39,338 nt of DNA from the NCBI GenBank assembly GCA_020852655.1, contig JADZAI010000053.1, positions 1 to 39,338 on the forward strand. The letters are read 5' to 3'. The position numbers and the translations under genes were made by a program. Shown in pieces: positions 9,906-17,628 of this stretch (its first letter is position 1; every line of letters begins with the position of its first letter). The DNA is from Alphaproteobacteria bacterium (GTDB lineage: Bacteria; Pseudomonadota; Alphaproteobacteria; Micropepsales; Micropepsaceae). Below the pieces are notes generated by a model. It had not been told where the DNA came from, did no database searches, and saw only the letters and a program-made list of their open reading frames with translations.

Positions 9906-10316
9906 TCACGCTGCGGATCGGCCGCCGAAGACGAAGCGCTTCGACGCCGAATAGTTGAAGAGCAGCCCGGCGATCGAGCCGCAGCCGGCGGCGACATAGG
10001 GAATGGCGAGCCAGCCCGCCGCATAGGTGACGAGCGCCGCGTAGACGGCATAGTTCGCGGCGAGGCCGATCGCATTCACCGCGACGAACTGCACCCACTC
10101 GCGCGCCATGCCGGGCCAGGTGCGGGCACGCGCTTCGCCGAAGGTGACGTGGCGGTTGAGCGCCCAGGTGAAGGTCACCGTCACCGCGAAGCAGAGCAGC
10201 CGCGCGCTGTAGACGTCGAGCTTCAGCAGGCGGAGCCCGACGAACAGCATCCCGAGGTCGACCGCGAAGCCCAGGGCGCCGACGAAGGCGAAGCGGATGA
10301 AGGCCGGGATCTCCAT
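9906..10316 (-). CDS. GtrA-like membrane protein
   Basis: This 136-aa protein has four predicted helices and the GtrA family pattern: FIRFAFVGALGFAVDLGMLF at the start, NRHVTFGE in the middle and FNYSASKRFVFG at the end. GtrA proteins are thought to move polyprenyl-phosphate-linked sugars across the inner membrane. The ATG shares one base with the GT2 stop (TGATG at 10314-10318), so translation is coupled. That fits a job in flipping the product made by the GT2 enzyme. It ends convergently with the M48 gene, 4 nt apart. Confidence 0.9.
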   Translation of the reverse strand: MEIPAFIRFAFVGALGFAVDLGMLFVGLRLLKLDVYSARLLCFAVTVTFTWALNRHVTFGEARARTWPGMAREWVQFVAVNAIGLAANYAVYAALVTYAAGWLAIPYVAAGCGSIAGLLFNYSASKRFVFGGRSAA

Positions 10317-11227
10317 CAGGGCGGCGGCAGGCCGAGATAGTGGAGACGCTTGGTCTCCCAGCGTCCCTTGGTGACGGCATCGAGGATCAGGCCGGCCATC
10401 GCGCTGAGCGTCGCGAGCACGATCAGGCTGGCCGACAATACGGCGCTCGGCACGCTCTGCACCCGGCTCGTTCGCACGAACTCGCCGAAGACCGGAATGG
10501 CGACGAGCAGGCTCGCCAGCACCAGCGCGATCGCGATGAGGCCATAGAAGACAAGCGGCCGCTCCAGCCGGACCAGCTTGCCGATCGTCATCAGGATGCG
10601 CCAGCCGTCGCGATAGGTGTTCAGCTTCGACACCGTCCCGGCGGGCCGCTCCTTGTAGTTGGTCGGCACCTCCGCCACCGGCGACATCATCCGCGCCATG
10701 TGGATGGTCAGCTCGGTCTCGATGCCGAAGCCGCGCGCCGTGAACGGCACCGACTTCACGAAGCGGCGCGACATCACGCGGTAGCCGGTCAGCATGTCTT
10801 CGAAGGGCGAGTTGAAGAAGAAGCGCACGGTGCTCGTCAGCAGCCAGTTGCCGAAGCGATGGCCGCGGCGATAGGCGGCGCTGTCGGTCTCGATCCGCTT
10901 GCCGGCCACCATGTCCAGCTTCTCGGCGACCAGCCTCTCGATCATCGCCGGCGCGGCACCCGCCTCGTAGGTGTCGTCGCCGTCGGCCATGACATAGACG
11001 TCGGCCTCGACGTCGGCGAACTGGCGGCGCACGACATGGCCCTTGCCCTGCATCGGCTCGCTGCGGACGATCGCGCCGGCCTCGGCGGCGACGGCGGCGG
11101 TGCGGTCCTTCGAGTTGTTGTCGTAGACATAGATGTCGGCCCCGGGCAGCGCCGCGCGGAAGTCGGCGACGGTTTTCCCGATCGCCCCTTCCTCGTTGTA
11201 GCAGGGCAGGATGACGGCGACCTTCAT
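10316..11227 (-). CDS. Family 2 glycosyltransferase, membrane-anchored polyprenyl-phosphate sugar transferase
   Basis: This 303-aa protein has an N-terminal GT-A domain: MKVAVILPCYNEEGAIGKT, YVYDNNSKDRT, and the DxD-type metal site MADGDDTYE. The acceptor-side region includes MLTGYRVMSRRFVKSVP and RGFGIETELTIHM. Two C-terminal membrane helices follow (about 226-250 and 265-290). This is the Dpm1/GtrB-like layout that loads a sugar on undecaprenyl phosphate. The start at 11227 overlaps the upstream stop by 4 nt (ATGA). The longer open frame to 12721 is out-of-frame translation of the upstream gene. The sugar is not predictable. Confidence 0.9.
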   Translation of the reverse strand: MKVAVILPCYNEEGAIGKTVADFRAALPGADIYVYDNNSKDRTAAVAAEAGAIVRSEPMQGKGHVVRRQFADVEADVYVMADGDDTYEAGAAPAMIERLVAEKLDMVAGKRIETDSAAYRRGHRFGNWLLTSTVRFFFNSPFEDMLTGYRVMSRRFVKSVPFTARGFGIETELTIHMARMMSPVAEVPTNYKERPAGTVSKLNTYRDGWRILMTIGKLVRLERPLVFYGLIAIALVLASLLVAIPVFGEFVRTSRVQSVPSAVLSASLIVLATLSAMAGLILDAVTKGRWETKRLHYLGLPPP

Positions 11228-12798
11228 GGTGCGGCTCCGCTGGCGACGCGGCACCAGTTGAGCGGCGGCGCGAGATTGGATGTCACGATCGAGCAATCCT
11301 CGGTGCGGCGCAGGCCAAGCTGCGCCAGCGCCTTGTCGCCGCGCGCCTGCTCGCCCGGCTGATAGAGCGTGTAGAGATCGCCGCCGGATTTCAGGTGTGC
11401 GTCGATACGCGCCGTCATGCGCTTGAGATAGGCGGTCGCACTGTCCGGCCCCACCAGGTAGCCGTCGACGCGCAGGAAGGGGATCTGCGGCGGAAAGCTC
11501 GGGACTACGAAGCCCATCGGCTCGACGCCGGTCATCAGCGCCATCGTCGCCTCCGGCCGCGCGATCTGCGGCACCGAAACCGTGACGATCGCCTCCGCGA
11601 AGGCGGCGCGGTTGCCGGGGCGGAGCGTCGTCAGCGCCACGACGGCGACGAGCGCGGCGACGGTCGCCCCCCAGCGCACCGGCGGCGGCACCGGGAAGAG
11701 CCCGATCGCCGCCGCGATCAGCAGCGGCCCCAGCATCTCCAGCGGCGTGATGTAGCGATAGATGGCGAAGACCGCGAGCCAGCTGACATAAGCCGCGGCG
11801 GCGAAGGCGAAGAGAATCCTGGCCCGGTGCCACGGCACCGCCGCCGGCGCCGCCGCCCGCGGCCTGACTGCGGCGGCGATCACCCCGAGCGGCACTGCGA
11901 CATAGGCGAAGGCGACGCGCCAGTCGTTCACCGGCCAGTCCGACCCGACGCGCCAGTCCTGCGTGAAGCGGAAGGGGAAGGTCAGCGCCTCCATCGCCGA
12001 CTGCGGCAGGAAGCGCGTGTCGCGGTAGCTGGAATCGAGGATCAGCGACGAGCCGATGATATCGTTGAAATAGGGGAAGAGCGGGTTGCCGGTCTCGCGC
12101 CACAGCACGAAGAACCACCAGCCGCTCGCCAGCATGAGGCCGAGGAATGCCGCGATGCCGGTGACGAAGACCGCGCCGATGCAGCGCCGGAGGTCGCCCC
12201 AGGTCGCGGCGGCGACGGCGGCGAGGATGGCGAGCCCGAACGGCGCCGTCGGCAGCTTCAGCCCGACCGCGAGGCCGACGAGCAGGCCGGCGATGGCGAG
12301 CGAAGCCCATGACGCCCCGCGGTCCCGCACCACCAGCCAGAGCGCGGCGAGCACCGGGACGCTGACGACGTTGTCGTAATAGGTCGTGCCGGTGAGGATG
12401 ACGGCATAGCCGCCGCTGACGCCGAGCGCCGCGAGGACGGCCGCGATCGCGCGATGCGGCCCGGCCCGGCCGTCCAGGGCATCGCGGGCGATGAGATAGA
12501 GGAAGCTGAAATTCAGCCCCTGAACCAGGCCGAGGAAGGCCGAGGCCACCCAGCCCGGCGCGGCATTGCCGACGGCCCACAGCGGCAGGTCGATCAGCGG
12601 GTTGTAGAAGGTCGCGTGATGGGCGACCGCCGCATCGAAGCCCATGCGCCCGTGCAGCAGCGCATAGGGATTGTACCAATGGTAATTGCGCAGGTCCCAG
12701 GACGTCGACTGGCCCAGCCACACCGCCAGCCCCGCGATGGCCAGCGGCCCGGCCAGGACCAGGAGCACGTCGGCGGGGGAGCGGCGCGGCGCGGACAT
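11224..12798 (-). CDS. Multi-pass membrane protein, GT-C-type glycosyltransferase-like
   Basis: This 524-aa protein has about ten or eleven hydrophobic helices and a soluble C-terminal part (about 410-524). An early periplasmic loop after the first helix carries acidic and aromatic residues (STSWDLRNYHWYNPYALLHG), which is where GT-C enzymes keep their catalytic Asp. The gene is coupled by overlap to a GT2 sugar loader and a GtrA flippase. This suggests that it transfers the lipid-linked sugar to a surface acceptor. I recognise no named family, so the role rests on topology and context. Confidence 0.75.
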   Translation of the reverse strand: MSAPRRSPADVLLVLAGPLAIAGLAVWLGQSTSWDLRNYHWYNPYALLHGRMGFDAAVAHHATFYNPLIDLPLWAVGNAAPGWVASAFLGLVQGLNFSFLYLIARDALDGRAGPHRAIAAVLAALGVSGGYAVILTGTTYYDNVVSVPVLAALWLVVRDRGASWASLAIAGLLVGLAVGLKLPTAPFGLAILAAVAAATWGDLRRCIGAVFVTGIAAFLGLMLASGWWFFVLWRETGNPLFPYFNDIIGSSLILDSSYRDTRFLPQSAMEALTFPFRFTQDWRVGSDWPVNDWRVAFAYVAVPLGVIAAAVRPRAAAPAAVPWHRARILFAFAAAAYVSWLAVFAIYRYITPLEMLGPLLIAAAIGLFPVPPPVRWGATVAALVAVVALTTLRPGNRAAFAEAIVTVSVPQIARPEATMALMTGVEPMGFVVPSFPPQIPFLRVDGYLVGPDSATAYLKRMTARIDAHLKSGGDLYTLYQPGEQARGDKALAQLGLRRTEDCSIVTSNLAPPLNWCRVASGAAP

Positions 12799-12835
12799 CG
12801 TGAGCCCCGGGCGATGCGGAACGGCCTGACCTTCA

Positions 12836-12862
12836 GGCGCGGCGAAGCGGTTCCGCCGCGCC
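12836..12862 (-). terminator. GC-rich hairpin between the GYF_2 gene and the glycosyltransferase operon
   Basis: GGCGCGGCG (12836-12844) pairs with CGCCGCGCC (12854-12862) around a 9-nt loop, in the 82-nt gap after the GYF_2 gene stop. There is no T-run on the minus strand, so it is either a weak or factor-dependent terminator or only a structure. Confidence 0.4.
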
Positions 12863-12880
12863 TTCGCCTAGCATCCCCGC

Positions 12881-13633
12881 TCAGCGAACGCGATACGAGC
12901 GCGCCCCGTCGGACTGGTTTTCGACCGTGTTGCGGTCGACGATCTTGAGCTTGCTGGTGCTGCCCTGGCTGCCGACCAGCGTCGTCGTCAGGGTGAAATT
13001 CTCGGCATCGATTCCGGTCACCGTATAGCGGCCCTTGAGCTCGGTGACGGTCGGCGGCGGCTGGTAGTTGCCGTAGCCGGGGAACTGGATGCTCTGATAG
13101 CCGGCCATGCTCATGTCGTCCCGATACGTGAGCTCGATGACGACATAGGCGGTGTAGCCGCCGGATGCGATGTTGCCCTCGAAGCGCCAGGTTCCGACGA
13201 TGAATTGCTGCATCGTCTTGTCGAGCTGCTTCTGGGTGTCGAGCGGCGGCGGCGGGGGCGGCGGAGAGGGCGCCGTCGCCACCGCGACATAGCCCTGCAA
13301 CTCCGGCACGTCCTTCGCGGCACGCCAGCCCTCGGCCGCGCGGTAGATCTGGGTCGAGGCGATGACCTGTCCCGCCTGTGCGGCCTGGCGGAGCTGGGCC
13401 AGCGTGAAGGGGCCGCGGCTCGCACCGGCTTCGGCGACATACCACTCGGCCTTCTCGTCGGCTGCCGGTGGGGGCGGCGGCGGCGGCGGGGGCGGCGGGG
13501 GCGGCGCCCCGGGCTGCGGCTCGGCCGGTGGCGGCGCCAGGTCGCCCAGCCCTGTGGCAAAGGCCGGAATGATGAGCGGGTGGGCGATCAAGGCCGCGAA
13601 GGCCAGCGTGAGAAGGCGCATGGTCGGTTTCAT
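12881..13633 (-). CDS. Secreted GYF_2 (DUF4339) domain protein with polyproline linker
   Basis: This 250-aa protein starts with MKPTMRLLTLAFAALIAHPL, a signal peptide. A Pro-rich linker follows whose core is about 13 consecutive prolines (near residues 44-57). Next is a GYF_2 domain (about 62-115: AEWYVAEAGASRGPFTLAQL ... RAAEGWRAAKDVPELQ) and a second short polyproline run. The C-terminal domain (about 140-250) is beta-rich and lipocalin-like in its pattern (GTWRFEGNIASGGYTAYVVI). GYF_2 domains usually mediate protein contacts; this one is predicted periplasmic. A second start (MRLL, 13621) is possible. A paralogue lies 80 nt downstream of its start, at 13714-14073. Confidence 0.78.
   Translation of the reverse strand: MKPTMRLLTLAFAALIAHPLIIPAFATGLGDLAPPPAEPQPGAPPPPPPPPPPPPPAADEKAEWYVAEAGASRGPFTLAQLRQAAQAGQVIASTQIYRAAEGWRAAKDVPELQGYVAVATAPSPPPPPPPLDTQKQLDKTMQQFIVGTWRFEGNIASGGYTAYVVIELTYRDDMSMAGYQSIQFPGYGNYQPPPTVTELKGRYTVTGIDAENFTLTTTLVGSQGSTSKLKIVDRNTVENQSDGARSYRVR
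13465..13508. repeat. GGC/GGGGGC microsatellite encoding the polyproline tract
   Basis: This is an almost pure run of GGC triplets and GGGGGC units on the plus strand (CCG/CCC proline codons on the minus strand). A shorter version lies at about 13243-13264 and encodes the second polyproline run. Such tracts can change length by slippage, and whole-codon changes would keep the frame. Confidence 0.7.
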
Positions 13634-13713
13634 CCGTCGCCGTTGCAGCAGGGCGTCGGTCCCAGCTTAGTTCCCCCGTCCGCGGCGGCAATGCCCCGAA
13701 CGGAGGAGGCCGC

Positions 13714-14073
13714 TCACAGGCGGACGGCGGCGATGAATTTATTGTCGAGCGGTGTCGGGCCCTTGCCGCGCTTCAGCGCCGCGTCGACCTGGCGGCCCTT
13801 GAAGGTGTTGGTCTGCCCGACCGGCATCCAATCCTTCATGCCCTCGCGCCAGACCAGCGTGTCCGGCGTGACCGAGCCGTCGGCCATGCGGCGCTCGACC
13901 GCCGAGGCGCTCAGCGGGCCGACCTGCTGGCCGTCGATCACGGCATACCATTCGGCCGCTTCATGGACGGAGGCCGGCAGCGGCGGCGGCGTCGCGGCGG
14001 CGAGCGCTGCGGGCGGGACCGCGCCGAACGTCGCGGCCAGCGCGGCGAAGGCGAGCGTGCGGGAAAGAGGCAT
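13714..14073 (-). CDS. Small secreted GYF_2 (DUF4339) domain protein
   Basis: This 119-aa protein has a signal peptide (MPLSRTLAFAALAATFGAVPPAALA). One GYF_2 domain (about 38-90) is seen as AAEWYAVIDGQQVGPLSASA ... DTLVWREGMKDWMPVGQT, with the W-Y and WREGMxxW aromatic positions of the family. It is a short paralogue of the neighbouring 250-aa protein, lacking the polyproline linker and C-terminal domain. The start at 14073 has GGGAAAGAGG just upstream, a good ribosome site. Function is unknown; both are probably periplasmic. Confidence 0.8.
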   Translation of the reverse strand: MPLSRTLAFAALAATFGAVPPAALAAATPPPLPASVHEAAEWYAVIDGQQVGPLSASAVERRMADGSVTPDTLVWREGMKDWMPVGQTNTFKGRQVDAALKRGKGPTPLDNKFIAAVRL

Positions 14074-14144
14074 GGCGAAATATCCTGTCTGCCCCGCAGC
14101 ATGGTTCCGAACTGCGCCCGAATTGGGGCCGCGGCCGGGTTGCT

Positions 14145-14915
14145 TCAGGGCAGGCCGCCGCAAGCCGGGCATTCCGGGTCGCGGCGCAGGCGGACCTTGC
14201 GGGTTTCCGCCGACAGCCCGTCGAAAAGCACCAGCCGCCCGCCGAGGCTCTCGCCGAAGCCGGTAATCTCCTTGACCACCTCGAGCGCCGTCCAGGTTCC
14301 AATGACGCCCGCCAGCGCCCCGACCACGCCCTGCTCGGTACAGGTCGCCGCGCCCTCCGGCGGCTCCGGCACGAAGCAGCGATAGCAGGGCAGGCGCTCG
14401 CCCTTCGCATCGCGGCGCTGCGGCTGGAACACGGCGATCTGCCCGTCGAATTCGCCGATCGCCCCCGACACCAGCGTCCTGCCCAGCCGCACGCAGGCAT
14501 CGTTCGCCGCAAAGCGCGTCTCGAAATTGTCGCAGCCGTCGAGCACCAGGTCGTAGGGCCCGATCAGTTCTTCGGCATTCGCCGGGGTCAGCCGGGTGCG
14601 GTAGGTTTCGATCCGGACATCGGGATTGAGCGCCCCGAGCCGGGCCGCCGCGGCCTCGACCTTGGGCCTGCCGATCTCCGCGGTCGCGAACAGCACCTGG
14701 CGCTGGAGGTTGGACAGCGACACGACGTCGTCGTCGACGATGCCGATCGTCCCGACCCCCGCCGCCGCCAGATACAGCAGCGACGGCGCGCCGAGACCGC
14801 CGGCGCCGATGACCAGCACCTTCGCCGCGAGCAGCTTCTGCTGCCCCACGCCGCCGATTTCGCGCAGCAGGATGTGCCGCGCATAGCGTTCGAGCTGGGT
14901 GTCCGTCAGGGCCAT
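14145..14915 (-). CDS. moeB: Molybdopterin-synthase adenylyltransferase (MoeB/ThiF family)
   Basis: This 256-aa E1-like enzyme activates the C-terminal Gly-Gly of a small sulfur carrier (MoaD, or ThiS) by adenylation, for molybdopterin or thiazole synthesis. Seen are the start RYARHILLREIGGVGQQKL, the nucleotide site GAGGLGAPSLLYLAAAGVG (38-56), the DDDVVSLSNLQRQ region, and the adenylation Asp in LDGCDNFETR. A zinc site is formed by Cys177/Cys180 (CYRC) and Cys249/Cys252 (CPAC), and a conserved Cys192 is in TCTEQGV. There is no C-terminal rhodanese domain, so it is MoeB-length. It is divergent from the SDR gene. Confidence 0.93.
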   Translation of the reverse strand: MALTDTQLERYARHILLREIGGVGQQKLLAAKVLVIGAGGLGAPSLLYLAAAGVGTIGIVDDDVVSLSNLQRQVLFATAEIGRPKVEAAAARLGALNPDVRIETYRTRLTPANAEELIGPYDLVLDGCDNFETRFAANDACVRLGRTLVSGAIGEFDGQIAVFQPQRRDAKGERLPCYRCFVPEPPEGAATCTEQGVVGALAGVIGTWTALEVVKEITGFGESLGGRLVLFDGLSAETRKVRLRRDPECPACGGLP

Positions 14916-14961
14916 CGTCGCACCTTGTCACGCCGGGCGGCTTCGGCGGAAGCTCTCCCGC

Positions 14962-15843
14962 ATGTCGCCGGGCCATCTCTTCCTCTTCGGATATGGGTAT
15001 GTCGGGAGCGCCTTGGCGCGGCTTCTGGTGCGCGAAGGCTGGCGGGTCAGCGCCACGACCCGCAGCACCGACAAGATGTCCGCCCTGCGCGCCGACAAGG
15101 TCGAGGCCCATCTCTTCGGCCCCGGCGGCCTGCGCGATCCCGAATACGCCCTCGCCAGCGTCACCCACATTCTCTGCACCGCCGCACCGGCCGAACAGGG
15201 CGACCCGGCCCTCCTCGCGCATGGCGACATGCTGCGCAGCCGTCCGCCGCAGAATCTGCGCTGGCTCGGCTATGTCTCGACCACGGGCGTCTATGGCGAT
15301 GCGGGCGGTGCCTGGGTCGACGAGACCGCGCCGCTGGCGCCGGTGCATGAACGCGGCCGGCGGCGTGTCGCGGCGGAGCAGGCCTGGGCCGAACTCGGCG
15401 AATGGACCGGCGCCGCGCTGTGCGTCTTCCGCCTGCCCGGCATTTACGGGCCGGGCCGCAGCGCCTTCGACGCGCTCCGCGCCGGAACCGCCAAGCGGCT
15501 TGTGAAGCCCGGCCAGGTCTTCTCGCGCGTCCATGTCGACGACGCCGCGGCGGCGATGGCCGCATCCCTGCCGCGCAGCGATGGGCTGATCGTGAATCTC
15601 GCCGACGACACCCCTGCCCCGCCGCAGGATGTCGTCACCTATGCCGCCGAACTGATGGGCGTCGCTCCGCCGCCGGAGGAGCCTTACGCCGCCGCCGAGG
15701 CCCGCCTCAGCCCCATGGCGCGCGAGTTCTACGGCGCCAGCCGGCGCATCTCGAATGCGCTCATGAAGGTCGAACTCGGCGTCCGGCCGCGCTATCCGAG
15801 CTATCGCGAAGGGTTGCGTGCCATCCTGGCGGGCACCCATTGA
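14962..15843 (+). CDS. NAD(P)-dependent epimerase/reductase (extended SDR, YeeZ-like)
   Basis: This 293-aa protein begins MSPGHLFLFGYGYVGSALAR, a Rossmann glycine motif of the GxGxxG type (GYGYVG) found in YeeZ/atypical SDR proteins. Also seen are the central YVSTTGVYGDAGGAWVDE and the RLPGIYGPGRSAFD strings of nucleotide-sugar epimerase relatives. The usual YxxxK is not obvious (the region reads HERGRRRVAAEQAW), which is normal for atypical SDRs. The substrate is unknown. The start at 14962 puts the Rossmann strand at the N-terminus; an upstream in-frame ATG/GTG would overlap moeB. Confidence 0.83.
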   Translation: MSPGHLFLFGYGYVGSALARLLVREGWRVSATTRSTDKMSALRADKVEAHLFGPGGLRDPEYALASVTHILCTAAPAEQGDPALLAHGDMLRSRPPQNLRWLGYVSTTGVYGDAGGAWVDETAPLAPVHERGRRRVAAEQAWAELGEWTGAALCVFRLPGIYGPGRSAFDALRAGTAKRLVKPGQVFSRVHVDDAAAAMAASLPRSDGLIVNLADDTPAPPQDVVTYAAELMGVAPPPEEPYAAAEARLSPMAREFYGASRRISNALMKVELGVRPRYPSYREGLRAILAGTH

Positions 15844-15909
15844 CGGGGATCAATGGCAGGCCGAGGGGCGCGGGCCATGCTTTCGCGTCATCTTGAAAGG
15901 CCCCTCGCC

Positions 15910-16305
15910 ATGTCCCGCCACGCCGCCGTCTGGCTCGATCATTCGGAAGCCCATCTTTACGAGATCACGCCCGACGATTATCGCCGCAGCACGGTGAAGG
16001 CGCACGGCGATGCCCGGCAGCATCGCAAGGCGGGCTCGGTCGGCGACGGACGGGCGCACAGCGACACCTTCTTCCACGCGGTGGCGCAGGGCCTCACGGA
16101 CGCGCATGAGATCTATGTCTGCGGCCCGGGCAGCGCCAAGACCGAGTTCCAGAAGCATGTCGAGAAGCATGACCGCCAGGTCGCCCAGCGCATCGTCAAG
16201 GTCGAGACGGTCGATCATCCCAGCGACGGCCAGATCGCCGCACAGGCGCGGCGCTTCTTCAAGGCGTTCGAGCGCATCACGCCGCTGAACGGCCGGGCCG
16301 GCTGA
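15910..16305 (+). CDS. Small eRF1-domain-like protein (translational machinery protein / baeRF-like)
   Basis: This 131-aa protein has the sequence MSRHAAVWLDHSEAHLYEIT at the start, IYVCGPGSAKTEFQKHVEKH in the middle and a helical C-terminus (AAQARRFFKAFERI). The pattern (strand-turn AVWLDHxxA, then a GPGxAKxxF loop) is that of short bacterial proteins annotated as translational machinery protein, related to domain 3 of eRF1/Pelota. Their role is not established. The start at 15910 follows GGCCCCTC and gives the family N-terminus; the frame is open further upstream. It lies 66 nt after the SDR stop. Confidence 0.65.
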   Translation: MSRHAAVWLDHSEAHLYEITPDDYRRSTVKAHGDARQHRKAGSVGDGRAHSDTFFHAVAQGLTDAHEIYVCGPGSAKTEFQKHVEKHDRQVAQRIVKVETVDHPSDGQIAAQARRFFKAFERITPLNGRAG

Positions 16306-16411
16306 AGCGAGGAACGCCCGTCGGCGTTCAGCGTTGTTTCATCGATCCGCAGTAACCTCTGCCTCAAAGTCGCGGAATTGTTCGCATGAGACGGACGCCG
16401 CCGGAGGGGTT

Positions 16412-16570
16412 ATGAGCAACGCGCTGAAATGGTTCGCAAGGACCAGCCACGACGAGGACGAAGCACGGCCGGAGACCGAGGATGAGCGCAGCGAGAACAC
16501 GCTCGAAGCGTTCGACCTGCCGCCGCATGTGCAGGAGTTCCTGGCCCTGAAATCCGCCGCCGGCGTCTAA
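16412..16570 (+). CDS. Small acidic protein of unknown function
   Basis: A strong ribosome site (GGAGGGG, 4 nt before ATG) precedes this 52-aa reading frame, MSNALKWFARTSHDEDEARP and on. The protein is acidic and hydrophilic in the middle and ends in LPPHVQEFLALKSAAGV. I recognise no family. The stop TAA shares bases with the stop of the convergent hydrolase gene (16567-16570). The excellent ribosome site is the main reason for calling it. Confidence 0.6.
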   Translation: MSNALKWFARTSHDEDEARPETEDERSENTLEAFDLPPHVQEFLALKSAAGV

Positions 16571-17307
16571 CCCGACAGCTCTTCGACGGCGTCCGTCAGG
16601 CGGGCGAGATCGGCCGGCTTCGACAGGCGGTGGTCGCCGCCCTTGACCAGGGTCAGCACCACGTCGCGGCTTGCCAGCGCGGCGATCAGCTTCAGGCTGT
16701 GCTGCCAGGGCACGTCGGGATCGTCCTGCCCGTGCAGGATGCGCACCGGCATTTCCAGGGCGATGGGGCCGTCCAGCAGCAGATGCTGCCGCCCGTCCTC
16801 GATCAGTCCGCGCGTCATCGGATAAGGCTCCGGGCCATAGGCGCTCGGCCGCGCCCATTCCCCCTTCTCCAGGATTTCGGCCTTCACGGCCTCGTCCATG
16901 CGCGACCAGAACAGCTCGGTCATGTCGAGCGCCGGCGCGATATAGACGATGCCCTTCACCCGCTCCGGCCTTTGGAGCGCTGCGAGCGTCGCGAGCCACC
17001 CGCCCATCGACGACCCCACGAGCACCAGCGGACCCGCGGTCAGCCCGTCCAGCACGGCCAGTGAATCCGAAAGCCAGCGCGAGATCGTGCCCTTTCGGAA
17101 ATCCCCGCTGGACGCCCCGTGCCCGAAATAATCGAAGCGCACATAGCCGCGCCCCGTCCGCTCGGCCCAACCGTGCAGATGCGCCGCCTTGGTCCCCGTC
17201 AAATCCGACTTGAACCCGCCCAGCCACACCACCGCCGGGCCCGCGCCCTCATGCCTGCGGTAGGCAAGGGTGTGCCCGCCTTGGCGGGGCAGCGTGAGGT
17301 TGGTCAT
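16567..17307 (-). CDS. Alpha/beta hydrolase (ABHD10-like esterase/thioesterase)
   Basis: This 246-aa alpha/beta hydrolase has an oxyanion region VVWLGGFKSDLTGTKA, the FDYFGHGASSG loop, and the nucleophile elbow GSSMGGW with Ser100. The acid Asp is in HGQDDPDVPW and the catalytic His is in KGGDHRLS. The GGFxSDxxGTKA and DYxGHGxSSG strings are those of the ABHD10 / palmitoyl-protein-thioesterase-like bacterial group, so small-acyl ester or thioester hydrolysis is likely. The start at 17307 (MTNLTLPRQGG) is chosen because everything upstream in the frame is antisense to the hicAB region. Confidence 0.88.
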   Translation of the reverse strand: MTNLTLPRQGGHTLAYRRHEGAGPAVVWLGGFKSDLTGTKAAHLHGWAERTGRGYVRFDYFGHGASSGDFRKGTISRWLSDSLAVLDGLTAGPLVLVGSSMGGWLATLAALQRPERVKGIVYIAPALDMTELFWSRMDEAVKAEILEKGEWARPSAYGPEPYPMTRGLIEDGRQHLLLDGPIALEMPVRILHGQDDPDVPWQHSLKLIAALASRDVVLTLVKGGDHRLSKPADLARLTDAVEELSG

Positions 17308-17375
17308 CTTTCGCGCTAAGCCTTCGGTTGGCGGCGCCTGTTCTGGACCACATCGCCTCCGGTAGAACAATCGCG

Positions 17376-17628
17376 ATGAGCAAGCGCCTGGATCAGATGC
17401 GTCACAATCCCAAGGGCGATTGGAGCATCGCGGATGTGGCGGCTGTGTGCCGGGAGTACGGACTTGCTTGCCTACCACCCCGCGGTGGCGGATCGCATCA
17501 CGGCGTTTCCCCACCCGCTTGCGCCTGGAATTCTGACCATCCCTTCCAGGCGGCCGATCAAACCCGTATATATCCGCAAGCTCGTGCAGATGATCGACGC
17601 CGTCAGGACATCGCTTGGATCGCCTTGA
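17376..17628 (+). pseudogene. hicA: HicA-family toxin gene with a one-base frameshift
   Basis: The first frame gives MSKRLDQMRHNPKGDWSIAD and on to LPPRGGGSHHGVS, which carries the catalytic GGGSH of HicA mRNA interferases. It then loses homology. The next frame supplies the expected remainder, HPLAPGILTIP, RRPIKPVYIRKLVQMIDAV, ending at TGA 17626-17628. The switch falls at the C4 run 17509-17512: with three Cs the text reads V-S-H-P-L and the gene is intact (about 83 codons). Total length is 253 nt, that is 3n+1. Either the toxin is inactivated, or this is a base-calling error in a homopolymer. The intact hicB overlaps its end by 14 nt. Confidence 0.8.

Noticed and set aside
13714..15840. 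708-aa minus-strand open frame
   Set aside because: Antisense to the SDR gene and out of frame with moeB. Only its last 119 residues are real (the GYF_2 protein from 14073). Long shadow frames are expected at this GC content.
17505..17515. Programmed ribosomal frameshifting in hicA
   Set aside because: A C4 run without a slippery heptamer, shifted stop or evident stimulatory structure. Mutation or a read error is simpler.
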